DNA from: Collybia mongolica
Taxonomy: Eukaryota; Basidiomycota; Agaricomycetes; Agaricales; Clitocybaceae
DNA: 64,000 nucleotides
Direction of reading: 5' to 3'
NCBI GenBank assembly: GCA_013420905.1
Contig: JAAXNY010000001.1
Coordinates: 5,642,001 to 5,706,000 of the forward strand
Positions within the stretch are counted from its first letter, which is position 1. Every line of letters begins with the position of its first letter. The notes beneath the pieces are model-generated. The model saw only the letters and a program-made list of their open reading frames with translations, did no database searches and was not told the DNA's origin. Positions 11,397 to 23,325 of this stretch are shown here, one piece after another. The position numbers and the translations under genes were made by a program.

Positions 11397-14297
11397 GAGT
11401 CAACAGTCTTAGAACAAACGAATGACAAACCAGATTGATCTAGAGGATAAGGCCTAAACAGCCATAACAAAAGGTCAAGCTGATCAGAACCATCAACCTA
11501 TTCAGGTTTAGATGCAACAGCACCAGCACAATACAGATTGAACCCTGTGAGCATCAGCAGTAACAGCAGAAGCAGCAGTAGGCAGAGTGCCTTCAGCAAC
11601 AAAGACTTTCAAGATGCAGAAGAACAGCCAAGACTTACAGTAGTCACACAGATGATAGAAACACCCACAATGCCAAAACCCAAGGCAGAAAGTTCCAAAA
11701 GAAAGGAACCTGAAGAACCACCAAAACCTGAATCACCAGATTCCCCGATACCACCCAATTCTGACATAGAAATGGCAGACAAACAAAGACCCACTGAGAT
11801 CAAACTCAGCTCACTGAATATTTTTGATGGAAACAGAAAGACAATGAAGGACTTTGTCCTTGATTGCAAGATGTACTTGGGAGTGAACAACAGAATTTTT
11901 GACATGGATTGGAAGAAGATCCTTTACATGCTTTCATATATGAAAGGAGGAACAGCAGGATCATGGAAGAAGTCCTGGTATGGAGAAAAAAGTGAAAACC
12001 CAGGCACTCTTGCAGGTTTTATGACAACAGTTGAAGAAGTGTTTTCTGCAGCTGACAAGGCAGGAGACACCAGACAGACCCTGAAAATGCTGTGCATGCA
12101 AGGAAACATGACAGCAGATGATTACATTGCAGAGTTCAAATCACCAAAGACAAAGCACTCATTAAGTACTTCATGGAAGGAATACCACCCTCCTTGACAC
12201 AGAAAATTTTGACAATGGACAACCAACCCATTGCCATCAAAGACTGGTACAAGAAAGCATCCATATTTGACACCCAATTCAGATGTGCAAAGTCAATTGT
12301 AGCATAAATCCAAGGAAACACCAGAAAACCTACAGGAGGAAACAATAGAAAAAAATACAATTTCCAGCAGAACAATCCCCAATATGTCCCAAACAATGCC
12401 AGAGACCCAAATGCAATGGATATAGATTGATTGACTATCCAGGAAAGGGATAAATACATGAAGCAAGGATTATGCTTTGAATGTCACAAGTATGGACATT
12501 GAGCATCAGACCATAGAGCTGGAGGCTCTATTCCCCAGACCCCATGATAGGAAGAACCAAAAATACCAATGAAAGGCAAAGATGCCTATACAAAGATCCA
12601 ATCCCTTTTAGCAGGATTAGACAAAGAAGAGAAGGAGATTGCCATAAAGAATATGGAAGATGAGGGTTTTTAAAGTGGCAGTCTGAATCAATGTCAGTAC
12701 CTGCTGAGACTTATTCTGTTATACTATCACCTGTAATTTTAGGGGAAATGAATTGACAATCTCTTTCTATTCCAATTACAGTGATTGAAGAACAGAAAAA
12801 CATTGAAACCCCAGCAATTGAACTTATCAATTGTGGAGCTGGAGGAATCTTCATTGACAAAACATTTTTTGAAGAAAATGAAATAAAGACAACCCCACTG
12901 AGAAAATCAATCTCAGTCAGGAACATAGACAGAATGAAGAACAAATCCAGGAACATCACAGATTGTGTATGGACTGGAGTAAGAAATCAGAACCCGACTA
13001 TTAGTTAGCAGATTAGGAAAGGAAAACATCATCCTCAGATTACCATGGTTAAAACAGCACAACCCCAAGATTGATTGGGAGAAAGGAACACTCAACTTCA
13101 GACCAAGCATCAGAAAAGGAGTTCTATTGGAAGCAATCTGAAAGGACATAGAAATCTGACAGATGAAACAAATATGGCAATACCCCAAGGCAATGGTAAT
13201 GGAAATACAGGAAGAATGCCTGTAAGAAATCCCAAGGAATCAACCCCTTGAAGATTGGCAACCAATGCTTTTAGGAATTGATGAAGAAGATGATGAACAA
13301 GAAATCAACTTACTTAGGACATACATCTACCCAGAAGATGACAAAGAAGAATCCATTTGGATCAAGGCAAAGACATCAATATCACAGGAACTGGAACACA
13401 AGGCAGAAATTGAAGACCAAAAGCTGAAGAAGATATCACCAGAATTCTATCAAGAATATGTGTCATTATTTGACAAAACAAACTTGGAAAGAATGCCAAC
13501 ACAATGATCATGGGACTGTGCAATAGATCTAAAACCCAACTCCATTCCAAAAGATTGTAAGATCTATCCCATCAGCCCAGTAGAACAAGGAAAACTGGAC
13601 AAATTCATTGATGAAAATATGCAAAAAGGATACATCAGACCATTGAAATCCCCACAGGCATCACCCTTCTTCTTTGTATCAAAGAAAGATTCAGTGAAAC
13701 TTTGACCAACTCAGGATTACAGGAGATTAAATGAAGGAACAATAAAGAATGCATATCCTTTACCACTTGTAGGGGAGCTTCTTGACAAACTAAAAGGAGC
13801 AAAATACTTCACAAAATTGGATCTACAATGGGGATACAACAACATCTGGATCAAAGAAGGCAATGAATGGAAAGCAGCATTCAAAACAAACAGGGGACTA
13901 TTTGAACCCCTTGTTATGTTTTTTGGCTTATGCAATTCACCAACAACATTTCAGAACATGATGAACAACATCTATGCAATAGAGATTAATGAAGGATGGA
14001 TCCTGATCTACATGGATGACATTCTTATCTCCTCCAACAACATCAATAATCTACAAAGAAAGACCCTGAAGGTCTTGGATAAACTGAAGGAAAATGCCTT
14101 GTACCTGAATTTGGACAAATGCAAATTCAAAGCCACAGAACTCGAATACCTCAGATGAGTCATCAGAGAAAACAAAAAAGGTATGGCACTGACTAAATTG
14201 GCAGGAATCACAGATTGGCCAGCCCTGACAACAGTGAAACAAGTCCAATCATTCCTCGGATTTGCAAACTTCTACCAAAAGTTCATTGGACACTATA
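11397..14297 (+). pseudogene. Ty3/gypsy gag-pol, decayed and truncated
   Basis: Gag opens at 11538. A capsid-like region continues to 12197, where the frame shifts. A zinc knuckle (CFECHKYGH) near 12478 is interrupted by a stop. The aspartic protease at about 12820 reads INCGAGG where the family has D-[S/C]-GA, so the catalytic Asp is Asn. Reverse transcriptase follows (13700-14160) with LDLQWGYNN and an intact YMDD box at about 14000. The last recognisable segment is FLGFANFYQKFI, ending near 14289; RNase H, integrase and the 3' LTR are missing. Stops lie at positions where CGA, CAA or GG codons are expected, suggesting C-to-T decay. Confidence 0.85.
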
Positions 14298-14541
14298 CAG
14301 GCACAAACATTACATAATATGTTTGTTGTTCATAACCATGAGCTAAAGACCTGTGCCTTTGGCATGGTACCACACAATGCTTAATCCCACTCATTCTCAC
14401 AATAGTTTATCCAAATATTTTATAGAAAAAATAAACATAATTCAAATACTACAACTCCAACCCTCCAAATGTATATTGTACTGATTATTATATTCTGGAA
14501 ATTTAAAGTTAGCAAATTAAAGTAGCCTCATTTATGGCAAC

Positions 14542-17530
14542 CTACATGTTAAGGCCATTTAGAATTTCTTTATAAACAGTGTTTGGAGTTTTCTGAGTTT
14601 CATTTCCCTCTGGCAATAGAATTCTGATGCATTCCCCTGATGTACAACAGGAGAGAGCAACATAAAGTTGGCCATGGGAAAATACTGATGTTCTTAGATT
14701 CAAGCCAACATTTTGCACTGATTGACCTTGTGACTTGTTAATAATCATTGCAAATGCCAAGCATACTGGAAATTGCCTGCAATGTAAAGGAATTGGTAAA
14801 TTTTCAGCTAATGGCTCCAAAGTGATTCTTGGAATAAGAACAGTTGTGCCAGCATATTTTTGATCACCACTAATTATTCTGCATTTGAGAACTCGTGAAC
14901 ATATTTCTGTGACAATCATACGTATTCCATTACAGAGTCCCCAAGTTGGATCCAAGTTTTGAAGAAGCATTATAGGACAACCTGGTTTTAGAGCAAGTTT
15001 GGCCAATGGCAAACCCCCTGTCATTAGAGAGTTAAGATACTCACTTGGATAAGGTTGGTAATCATTGAGAGTTGGATTATCCATTTGTACAGAGTCAGCA
15101 CTTCTGAGGATTCTTTCTTCTCCTGAGAATTTACTCAGAACAGACCCATTGATGTCAGTAACATCATCATTCTTGCAAGACAGAATGGTATGGTTCAAGA
15201 AATAATTGTCATCATTGTTGTGTTCTATTCTGGGATAAGTAAATGTGATGAGTGCATCAATAGTATTCCCATTACAGCACATTGCTTGAGGAATTTTGAC
15301 CATATCACTATTATCCATATTGTTTCCAGAACCAATATCCAAAAGCCATTCTGCATGAGTAATATTTGCCACTGTTCTTTCCAATCGCATATTTGCAATC
15401 AAGTAGTGCACCTCAACATCTTTCCAAAGATGTCCTCTGCAAAAGGAGGATGATACAATCTGCTGTTGCAGACCCCGTGGAACAACAGGTAGAGTTTGTC
15501 TAAAGTCACCACCAAAAACTACAGTGATTCCACCAAATGAGGAGTTAGCCTGAAGCACATCTCTTAGAGCACAATCTACTGCATCAATAGCGTGTTTGTG
15601 TTGCATTGGGACTTCATCCCAAATAATGACTTTTGTCTCTTTCAGAACATCATGCAAATCTGAACCACGTCTGATTGATGACACAGAGTTCTCCAATGCA
15701 GGAATAGGAATTTTAAACCTTGAATGGGCAGTGCGGCCCCCCTCTAATAGCAAAGCAGCAATTCCAGATGAAGCAACACATAGTGCTACTTTGTGCTCTG
15801 CCCTTACTGCAGCAGCAATAGTATTGCAAACAAAAGTCTTTCCACCTCCACCTGCACTATGTATAAACAACATTTTGCCTTGATTGTTTTCAATAGAGTT
15901 TAAAGCAGCATCAAAGGCAGCAGCTTGTTCCTGATTGAACTTTTGTCTGTTTGTAACAACTAAAGCCCTCAACTCATCCACATCATAGCCAGTTTGTTCA
16001 GCCAGAAGATAGTTTCTGGGGTTATCTGCCCAAGTTTCACCTTCTGAAGGTCCAAACACAGTTGGCATAGGTTCAAAGTCTTTGAGAGTTTTTCCTGATC
16101 TCAATAAAATTCTTTCAAGTAAATGCAGGCCATAATCATATACTTGATTATCAGTGAAAATGTGGTTCTGATAATGTGGCATTGTTTCAAGCTGATGTCT
16201 CAAATCATCACAGATCTTTAATTTAAACTGTTCCCAAAGAACCTCAGGAGAGGTTGGAGTACAGTTTAATAATATTATAGCAAATAATGATCTCAAGGAG
16301 TACCCAGTTTGCATATCTCCAGCCTCTTGCAAGCACTGAATCCACTCTCCATCATATTGCAAGAGTCCATGTTCCAGACATGTTTCTCTATATGTAGTAT
16401 ACACCTTTCCCTCATAAGTCCTCAGATCCTTATAGCATTTTGCCCCAGTAACAACTGTCAAAAGGAGTCTCAAATAAAACCTTTCTCCCTGAGAAGGTGA
16501 TGCAAAATACATTTGTCCAATTGCATAATTCTGTTTTTGTGGTGTCCATTTCTTAGTTGTCTTAGAGTAAACCCAGGTTTTTGGAAAATCCTGATATGTG
16601 ATATTGTGTGCTTCAGGGTAATCTATATTAGCTTGAAACCAAGCTGTAAGAGCAGTTTTCTGGGAAGATTCCCTGTTTAAAACCTCTTCAAGATTATTGT
16701 CAGGATCAAAGTAAACTGTCTGCTGATCCTCTAGATGGACAGGCAAGCAGTAGACAGTTGGAGATTCCACATGCATTCCAAACTCAAACATGTGCCAACA
16801 GGATTCAGTAGCAGAAATATATTGCGCATCCAAATATTCTTTAATTTCATCCCTCTGTTGGCCTGCAATCTCTAGTGTAGTGCAATCATGCCCCTTATAG
16901 ATATATTTGTGGATATATTTTACAGCCTCAACAGAAGCACAGATTTCAACATTAATATGGCAGTTATATTTTGCCAATAAATAAGGATTGTAAGGCACAA
17001 CATCATGGTTGTCATATACAAAGTTATTTTTTTCATGTTTTTGGCCATTGTCTGGTCTTGCATATTTAGGATAGCCATCATCACCATAAAGTGTAGTTTC
17101 TCGGAAGTCTTTGCAGAAGTGTTTTGTGCATTTTTTATCAGCCATGCATCTTGCTGTTGGAGCAGCTTCACCACAGGGCCCATGTACCATGTTTCTGGTA
17201 ACAATACCATACAGAATAGGTTGGGTTATAGGATCAGGTAACTGAGCTGAAACAATAGAATCAACATCAGCAGCATTTCTGATCTTCCACAACAGATCAA
17301 GAAAAATTAACAGATGCATGTGAGGAAGCCCATGCTTCTGGAATTCAATTGTATGTACCATTGCCACACATTTTCCAAATAATCCACCTCTTATATCCTT
17401 TAGAAGAGCATTCTTTTTTTGTTCAAATACATGTGCCACAATCCATATTATCACCATCTCCTATAGCAGCATCACAGAGTCCTTGATATACTTCAGCTCT
17501 TAGTTCCTTTTGGTCTCAGCCAATTCAATA
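14542..17530 (-). pseudogene. Helitron Rep-helicase, C-terminal part
   Basis: A 971-codon open frame (17457-14542) carries the Rep HUH motif GLPHMHLLIF (about residues 43-52) and the YIHKYIYKG double-tyrosine motif. A complete PIF1-like helicase follows: Walker A GGGGKTF, WDEVPM, GGDFRQ, and a C-terminal KSQGQS / YVALSC segment. Together these would nick DNA and drive rolling-circle transposition. Upstream, coding resumes after a frame change (RAEVYQGLCDAAIGDGD at about 17500). The conserved Rep block normally found between these two parts (the VVLPSSF...TFTCNP region) is absent, so about 200 bp seems to be deleted. Confidence 0.8.
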
Positions 17531-19650
17531 TATTCTGCTCAGTTGAAGCCCAAGCATCTACAACATATTGTTGAAATAGCTTTCCACCCCAAAACATAGG
17601 TGGTTGGATACCAGCTCTGACATGCAGACAATGGGAATAATAGCAATGCTCAGTGACCTTGGGGCTTCTCATATTTCCTTCTGGGCCTGGATGTGATGGA
17701 ATGTTGATATGCCAGCCATCCTCACCTTTAGGAAATAGAAATACATAATGCAGAGCAGAATAAGAAGGATGGAGATGACTAATTCTTTTCAATCCACCTC
17801 CACTTAGACAGAGTACAATATCTCTATGATTGGAACATTCCTCAGAGCCATCACCTAGGATTACAGCAGCAATTTCATTTAAATCAGTGGGTGCATTGTA
17901 ACGCCTTGGATCATTGCCATTACACTCTGCCCGTAATGTTACAGAAACAGTATGTTGTTCTTCTGGAGGGTGGTCTTGCATAATATGGAAAGCCTGCCAA
18001 TATAATGTTACATAGGGGTGGGTCTCATGCAGCATAGCCTGAAGATTACTCATAATAGTACAGTCAAGATTTTAATTGTTATTTTGGTGCATATTCAGCT
18101 GTTGCATTGGATCATGAATATATATCTGGGCATATACCTCAGGTTGCCCATCCTGAGGGAGAAGAGTTCCTGAAAGATGGTGGAGTTCCCTGTGAATATG
18201 AAAACTATATGGTCCAGGTGCATTTGTAATAGCATGGTCAATTTTAACACCCAAGGAGGTAAAGGCAAATGCAGCATTATATTGGCAGATATTGTCTTGG
18301 AATGTCTTAGATATGGGGCTAATACCACACAATAGATCCTGTAGTGTTCCTGGAGGATCTTTCAATGCAGGTAGACATACTTGGCCTTGCAGGCAACAAC
18401 TTCCAAATTTTTTGTTATTGACAGTTGAATTTGTTAATTTTTCACAGTCAAAATGCAAAGCCCCACAATAAGAGCATACAACATTCATAGGACCAAGGCT
18501 ATGCCTTTCAGGTGGCTCTTGATAGGGCACTCACCCTATAGGCAAATTCTGAGCTAGATGAGCCTGAGGGTCAACTGGAGAAGCAGGTAGCTCACCCCCA
18601 TCATCTAGATGATTATTATTTTGAGCAGGATTTTCTCCTACACCCATGTATTGTCTTTGAGCAATAGGCTGAGCCTGTTGTGCAGCTAGAAGCTATTGAT
18701 TCTCATGATTTATATTTGGATCATTTTCAACATCATCTTGTTCCAATTCAGCATCATGCTCTTGTTACCAGTGTTAGAAAATCTGCCTGCAAATCTCAGC
18801 ATTTTGTCTTTGTTCCTCATTCTAGGCAAGGTTGTTAAGTCTCAGCTGCTCTTGCCTTAATGCCTCTTGTATGTCTCTTTGGTGTTCAGCCTCAAGTTGA
18901 GCAACATTTTCAGCATTTTGGTGATGTTGCATCTGCTCTTGTTGTAGTAACTGAGCCATTCTTGCCTCCTCCTGCTGACTTTGCTCTTGCTGCAGTTGAT
19001 TCAAAAGATATGCAGTTCTGTTTGCCTGGTGATTTGCAATCTGCTCATGGTGTGCAATATGGCCGCAGTGTACATTATTGAGAGCAGGGTCTGCTTGACC
19101 ACCTGTAATATTATGTACAGGCCTGCCTCTTCTTACTGCAGGAGGCACAGGTGCAGGGGGGACGTCTCTTGGAACAGGATTTTGCAAAGGTGCATCCCAT
19201 CCTGGAGGTAATTGTACATGAGCTATATTTTGCCCCAGACCTAGTAGTGGGAGACCATTATTATCATTAAGTTGCAACCCCAGATTATAGTCATTGTTGT
19301 TGCCAGGTATCAGAAATGGATCACCAAGAGCAGCAGCAGGCGGAGGAACAGTCTGACCATGGTGCCATACAGGCAGTTGTGGTATATTATCAGGCATAGG
19401 AAACAGTCTAGGTGCATCCAGAGTAGCAGGAATTTGCACTTGTGGTATATGAGGCATATGAGACAAAAATACAGGCTGTTGAATAATTGGTGGGAGAGGT
19501 GGTATATTACCATTTTGATTTTGACATTGATCATCAGGATCAGTCATCTGCAGACACTGTAGACAATCAGCAGCACATCCATTATGGCATTCACTCTCAG
19601 GAGTCTGAGGAGAGTTCAGAGTGTTAGATAGTACAGGGTCCCTGATATAT
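17493..19650 (-). pseudogene. Helitron Rep N-terminal part, with in-frame stops
   Basis: Open segments 19547-18822, 18530-18072 and 18053-17493 lie in one reading frame separated only by stop codons. The first is Pro/Gln-rich and ends in a Gln/Glu coiled-coil-like stretch. The second has a cysteine cluster (CSYCGALHFDCEK) and the Helitron-like N domain (FAFTSLGVKID, GPYSFHIHRELHH). The third continues with the PRRYNAPT and VFLFPKGEDGWH motifs. Several stops (for example TAA at 18062) suggest point-mutation decay. Confidence 0.75.
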
Positions 19651-19651
19651 A

Positions 19652-21259
19652 CAGTGGCTCAAAAAACTGCCCCAATGTTTGTACATTTTTGAAAGATCAA
19701 TATGGTATGAAGTGCTGACATAAGCAGGGGACCTGGGGTAATTATGTAAGATACTATGACATCGTGGCTTTCCAATGGACCCTGGATCATGTGATTTGGA
19801 TCAAAACCCATTAAGCTATAGGCCAAACAAAATGATTACTCATTGGGGCAGTTTTTTGACCCTCTATTAATTTTCTATCTAATACTTTGTATGACCACCT
19901 TTTGCCTTTATAACTGCTTGTATCCGCCTGGGCATACTTTCTATCAGGTTTTGGCATACCTCTGGTGGAATTTCACCCCACTCTTCAGCCAATCTATCCC
20001 ACAACTCATGTACTCCTTTGGGTGGTGTCGGATATTCTTTAAGACAGCGCTTGAGATGTTCCCAAAGGTGTTCTATTGGATTCATGTCAGGGGATTGGGC
20101 AGGCCAGCCAAGGACTTGAATGTTGTTGTCTTCAAACCACTGTGTGGCCAGTCCAGATGTGTGTTTGGGGTCGTTATCTTGCTGAAAGTAGCGCTCGCCA
20201 TCCACCATTTCCAACTTCTCAAAACTTTCCTGAACTCCACTCTCCAAAATTTCACAGTATTGAACCTTGTCCATGTTCCCCTGCACCTCTATGAGCTTTC
20301 CCACTCCATTCCACCCCATACAACCCCATACCATGAGGTTTCCTCCTCCTCCATGTTTGACAGTAGGTGATGTTGTTCTATCAGATGGTGGTTCTCCCCT
20401 TTGTTTCCAGACATAAACCTTTCCATCTGACCCAATCCTATTGATTTTGGTCTCATCTGTCCATAGAACCCTTTTCCAGTCCTCCACAGTCCAGCTTTCA
20501 TGATATTTTGCAAACTGGAGACGCCGGATGCGATGGGCTCATTTGAGAAGAGGAGCTTTCCTCTTTGTAGCAGCATAAAAGTGATTTTCCTTGAGTGCAT
20601 TTCTGACTGTCTGGGGTGTGACAGGATTGGGGATGATGCCATTGATGAATTGGGTAGCCTGAACTGCATTATCAAGCTTCCCTGACTTGATTTGACGAAT
20701 AATTGACTGTTTGTCACGAACAGACAGCTTGGAGGGGCGGCCACCAAGGTTGTTTTCTTTGTTTCCATCCACATCTTTGCTGATCCTACTGATGGTACCC
20801 TTCCCTAGACCAGTTTTCTCCTTGATTTGACGCTGAGAATAGCCCTCATTGAGGAGAGAAACAACAGTATTGTGCTGAGCAGTAGAAATGGCTTTCATGA
20901 TGGTGGTAAGAGGTCAAGAAGATGATTGAACCAATTCCAACATGTCAAATTGATACAAATAAAGTCACATGACATTGTTTATTCTTCCCACAGTCCATAA
21001 TGTTCTTGCATTGGATCATAAATGCCAGAATAATGGAAAATAAGATAAGGGTCAAAAAACTGCCCCAATAAGTAACCATTTTGTTTGGCTTATAGCTTAA
21101 TGGATATTGATCCAAATCACATGATCCAGGGTCCATTGGAAAGCCACGATGTCATAGTATCTTACATAATTACCCCAGGTCCCCTGCTTATGTCAGCACT
21201 TCATACCATATTGATCTTTCAAAAATGTACAAACATTGGGGCAGTTTTTTGAGCCACTG
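19652..21259 (-). mobile_element. Tc1/mariner element, copy 1 (1608 bp)
   Basis: The element is flanked by a TA duplication (19650-19651 and 21260-21261) and has inverted repeats of 213 bp (19652-19864 and 21047-21259). Each arm starts with CAGTGGCTCAAAAAACTG and ends with the reverse complement of nearly the same motif (CAGTTTTTTGACCCT). Copy 2 at 36672-38279 has exactly the same length in the opposite orientation. Confidence 0.95.
19879..20898 (-). pseudogene. Tc1/mariner transposase, one nonsense mutation
   Basis: The frame is that of the intact 339-residue copy at 37033-38052, but a TGA at about 20539-20541 replaces CGA (Arg) after APLLK, splitting it into 119 and about 219 codons. The change is a CpG transition. 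Other differences are few: Arg for Lys after GTIS, His for Gln in the NALKEN segment, Gly for Glu near NGV. The catalytic residues are otherwise preserved. Confidence 0.92.
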
Positions 21260-21261
21260 TA

Positions 21262-22211
21262 CCATGATCAGTTATCCACAAAGCTTTGGAATATTTATAA
21301 TATAATATTGTGGTATTACTTACATTTTATCAGATGCTCAGCTATGAGTTGTAAAAAACCAAAATAGTGGAGGTAAGACAGAAAGCTATAGCAAAGTCAC
21401 CATCAGATACAGTCCACAATAGCAGAAGTCAAAAAACCTTTGAACAATAGAACTGAAAGGTAAAGATCTTTAATCAGATCAGACAGATCTGAGTAATCAG
21501 ACCTTGCAGGCTCAGTAAATCAGTATAGCCCAGATCTGTAATCATCAGCATGACTTTGAGCAGTGTCTAAACCTGAGATCAGACCTACATAGCAATTTCA
21601 GGGGAGAGGGCCTTGTGGATGTAAGAAGAAGAGAGTGGAAGAGTGACTTGACCGATATTTTGACAGGATCACATGATTTTAGACTTGGGTGGAGTGGGCC
21701 AACACACTGTGTGGCAGGTACTCGTTCTTAATCAAATTCTTGGAAGTGATGGGATTATAGCAATAGAAAAAGAAATCATAGTTTAATCTGCTTATTGATC
21801 TCGCATCAAAATGCGGACGGATCGAGTTGCCGTGCCGGTATTGACAGGTGTGTATCATTATGGTCTCCATCAATTCTCACGACCATACGGGCAGAGTTCA
21901 TTTCAGGGATTCCTCGCTTGGTTGTCCCCCTGCACCTACCTCTGACAAACTGATATTTTCAAGGCTTTGACCAACGACCAATATTTTAAGCCTTTGTTCC
22001 CACTGTTTCATTGGAAATTTTTCAGGACGACATCAGCCATCTCCAGCTCCGCTAACAAAGGGACTGTTTTCTTTATGACATTCGGCATCGTATATCTTGT
22101 TTTCCCTCACCTAGACTTTCGAAAAAAGAAAAACATTCCATATCTCCCCATTCTAAGGATTCAAGGAATTTCGGCATTACATATAAACAAAATTTGTCCC
22201 CCTCTAGACAC
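21262..22211. other. Non-coding flank between Tc1 copy 1 and the next gene
   Basis: It holds AT-rich sequence with repeated CAGATC/AGACC words at 21460-21600, then the 45-bp repeat at 21683-21727. From about 21730 the composition becomes host-like. No coding sequence and no continuation of the gypsy element is visible. Confidence 0.4.
21683..21727 (-). repeat. 45-bp dispersed repeat, copy 2
   Basis: This is the reverse complement of 2981-3025, with a few mismatches. It marks a composition change from AT-rich transposon DNA to host DNA, so it may be a transposon terminus. Confidence 0.6.
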
Positions 22212-23161
22212 ATGACGAATACTTCCATTCTTCCAATGTCAACCGGGCAAGAAATGTCAATGCTCTTCGACAACTGTATTCAAGAGATCCGAATGCAGTC
22301 CCATGAGCAAGACCAGATGGTTTTTGATTGGTTCAATGCTGCGCAGTGCAGGCTCATGGGCGACATCGAGGAACAGTGCGTTACCTTTGCTCCGTATCTC
22401 CCTAGTGTTGATGCCCGACCTTAGTTATAAAAGGATTCTCCGGGTGAAAGACGATCCCATGTTGCTTCCCGCCTGGATGTTCGATTCCCCGAAGGGCCTT
22501 TCGGTATACACCAATGAACACCCCGCGGCACTCGTGCAGTATTGCGATATGATCCAAGCAGGCCTCGTCCAGCTACTGGAGCAGCGAGGTTTTAACTCAT
22601 GTATAGAGCGTATCACAGAAGGAAGCGTGATTTTCTACGAGGTTGTCATCAGGTTTCGGCATTCGGCACATACAGCAGCATCACAACGATTCGGCGAATC
22701 TCGACAGTCTTCTGATCGCGTCGCGCTGCTCCTTTCCTTGTACTACTCATAACTCGAGTCAACCTCAGCACCTTTCCTTCGTACAGGACAGGGAGACCGA
22801 TGAAGCTCGTCCACACGACAGCAACCTCTCAAAGATCGAACGAGCTCATATCCTCGAACACGGTGACGAATGGTCTCAGGATGACTCGGCAGGTCAGGAC
22901 TTTCAATTAGCTTTGGAAGAAATTCCGGACCTTGAAGATGAAAACCAGGGCGAAGAGAAGTCACCTCGCGCAGAATTGAGTATCATGGACCACGCTTTTG
23001 CTATCCGGCACCTAATTCTCCAGCGATGCAGGGCGCCCATCTTTCGATGCATTGACCTTTTGGTGGTTGCTGTGGTTATCGCTATGATATACCTGGCTCG
23101 GGGAGTCAAAGTGCATCTTGATAAAATTCTCTTTCGTTTGGGTCTTTCTAGAACTCAATAA
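22212..23161 (+). CDS. Hypothetical protein with C-terminal membrane segment
   Basis: I reconstruct three exons: 22212-22375, 22425-22600 and 22653-23161. The introns (49 and 52 bp) are GT-AG, and the model gives 282 residues. The middle is acidic (EEIPDLEDENQGEEK), and a hydrophobic segment (CIDLLVVAVVIAMIYL) lies about 35 residues from the end, so it is probably a tail-anchored or single-pass membrane protein. It ends 165 bp before the ATG7 start on the same strand. No family is recognised, and the neighbourhood alone does not prove a role in autophagy. Confidence 0.6.
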
Positions 23162-23325
23162 TCAACGGAGGGCTGATATTTTTTGTAAATAAGTTTAATT
23201 TAATATTCTAAACTACTTATATCTGTAAATAATAACATTTTCACTCTGCTTACTTACCATCACTACAGCTCGAAGAGTCATATAAAGGCGACACTCTGCG
23301 GAACGCCGGAGACTCCCCAACTACC

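Larger units (their letters stand above)
14298..21727 (-). mobile_element. Decayed Helitron
   Basis: The minus-strand coding region runs from about 19650 down to 14542 and carries Rep and helicase domains typical of Helitrons. The 3' flank (14298-14541) contains an inverted pair AGGCACA/TGTGCCT at about 14299 and 14352 that could form the terminal hairpin, but I see no clean CTRR end. The 5' end is uncertain. The 45-bp repeat at 21683-21727 is the best candidate boundary on that side. A complete Tc1/mariner element sits at 19652-21259, upstream of the ORF. Gypsy sequence stops exactly where this element begins and does not resume beyond it. Confidence 0.65.

Noticed and set aside
20945..21136. 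Identical 63-codon frame also found at 36795-36986
   Set aside because: It is the inverted-repeat arm of the Tc1/mariner elements, not a gene.
19652..21259. Helitron cargo gene
   Set aside because: The segment has its own TA duplications and inverted repeats, so it is a separate Tc1/mariner insertion.
21262..21682. Possible remainder of the gypsy element beyond the Helitron
   Set aside because: No RNase H, integrase or LTR sequence is recognisable there.
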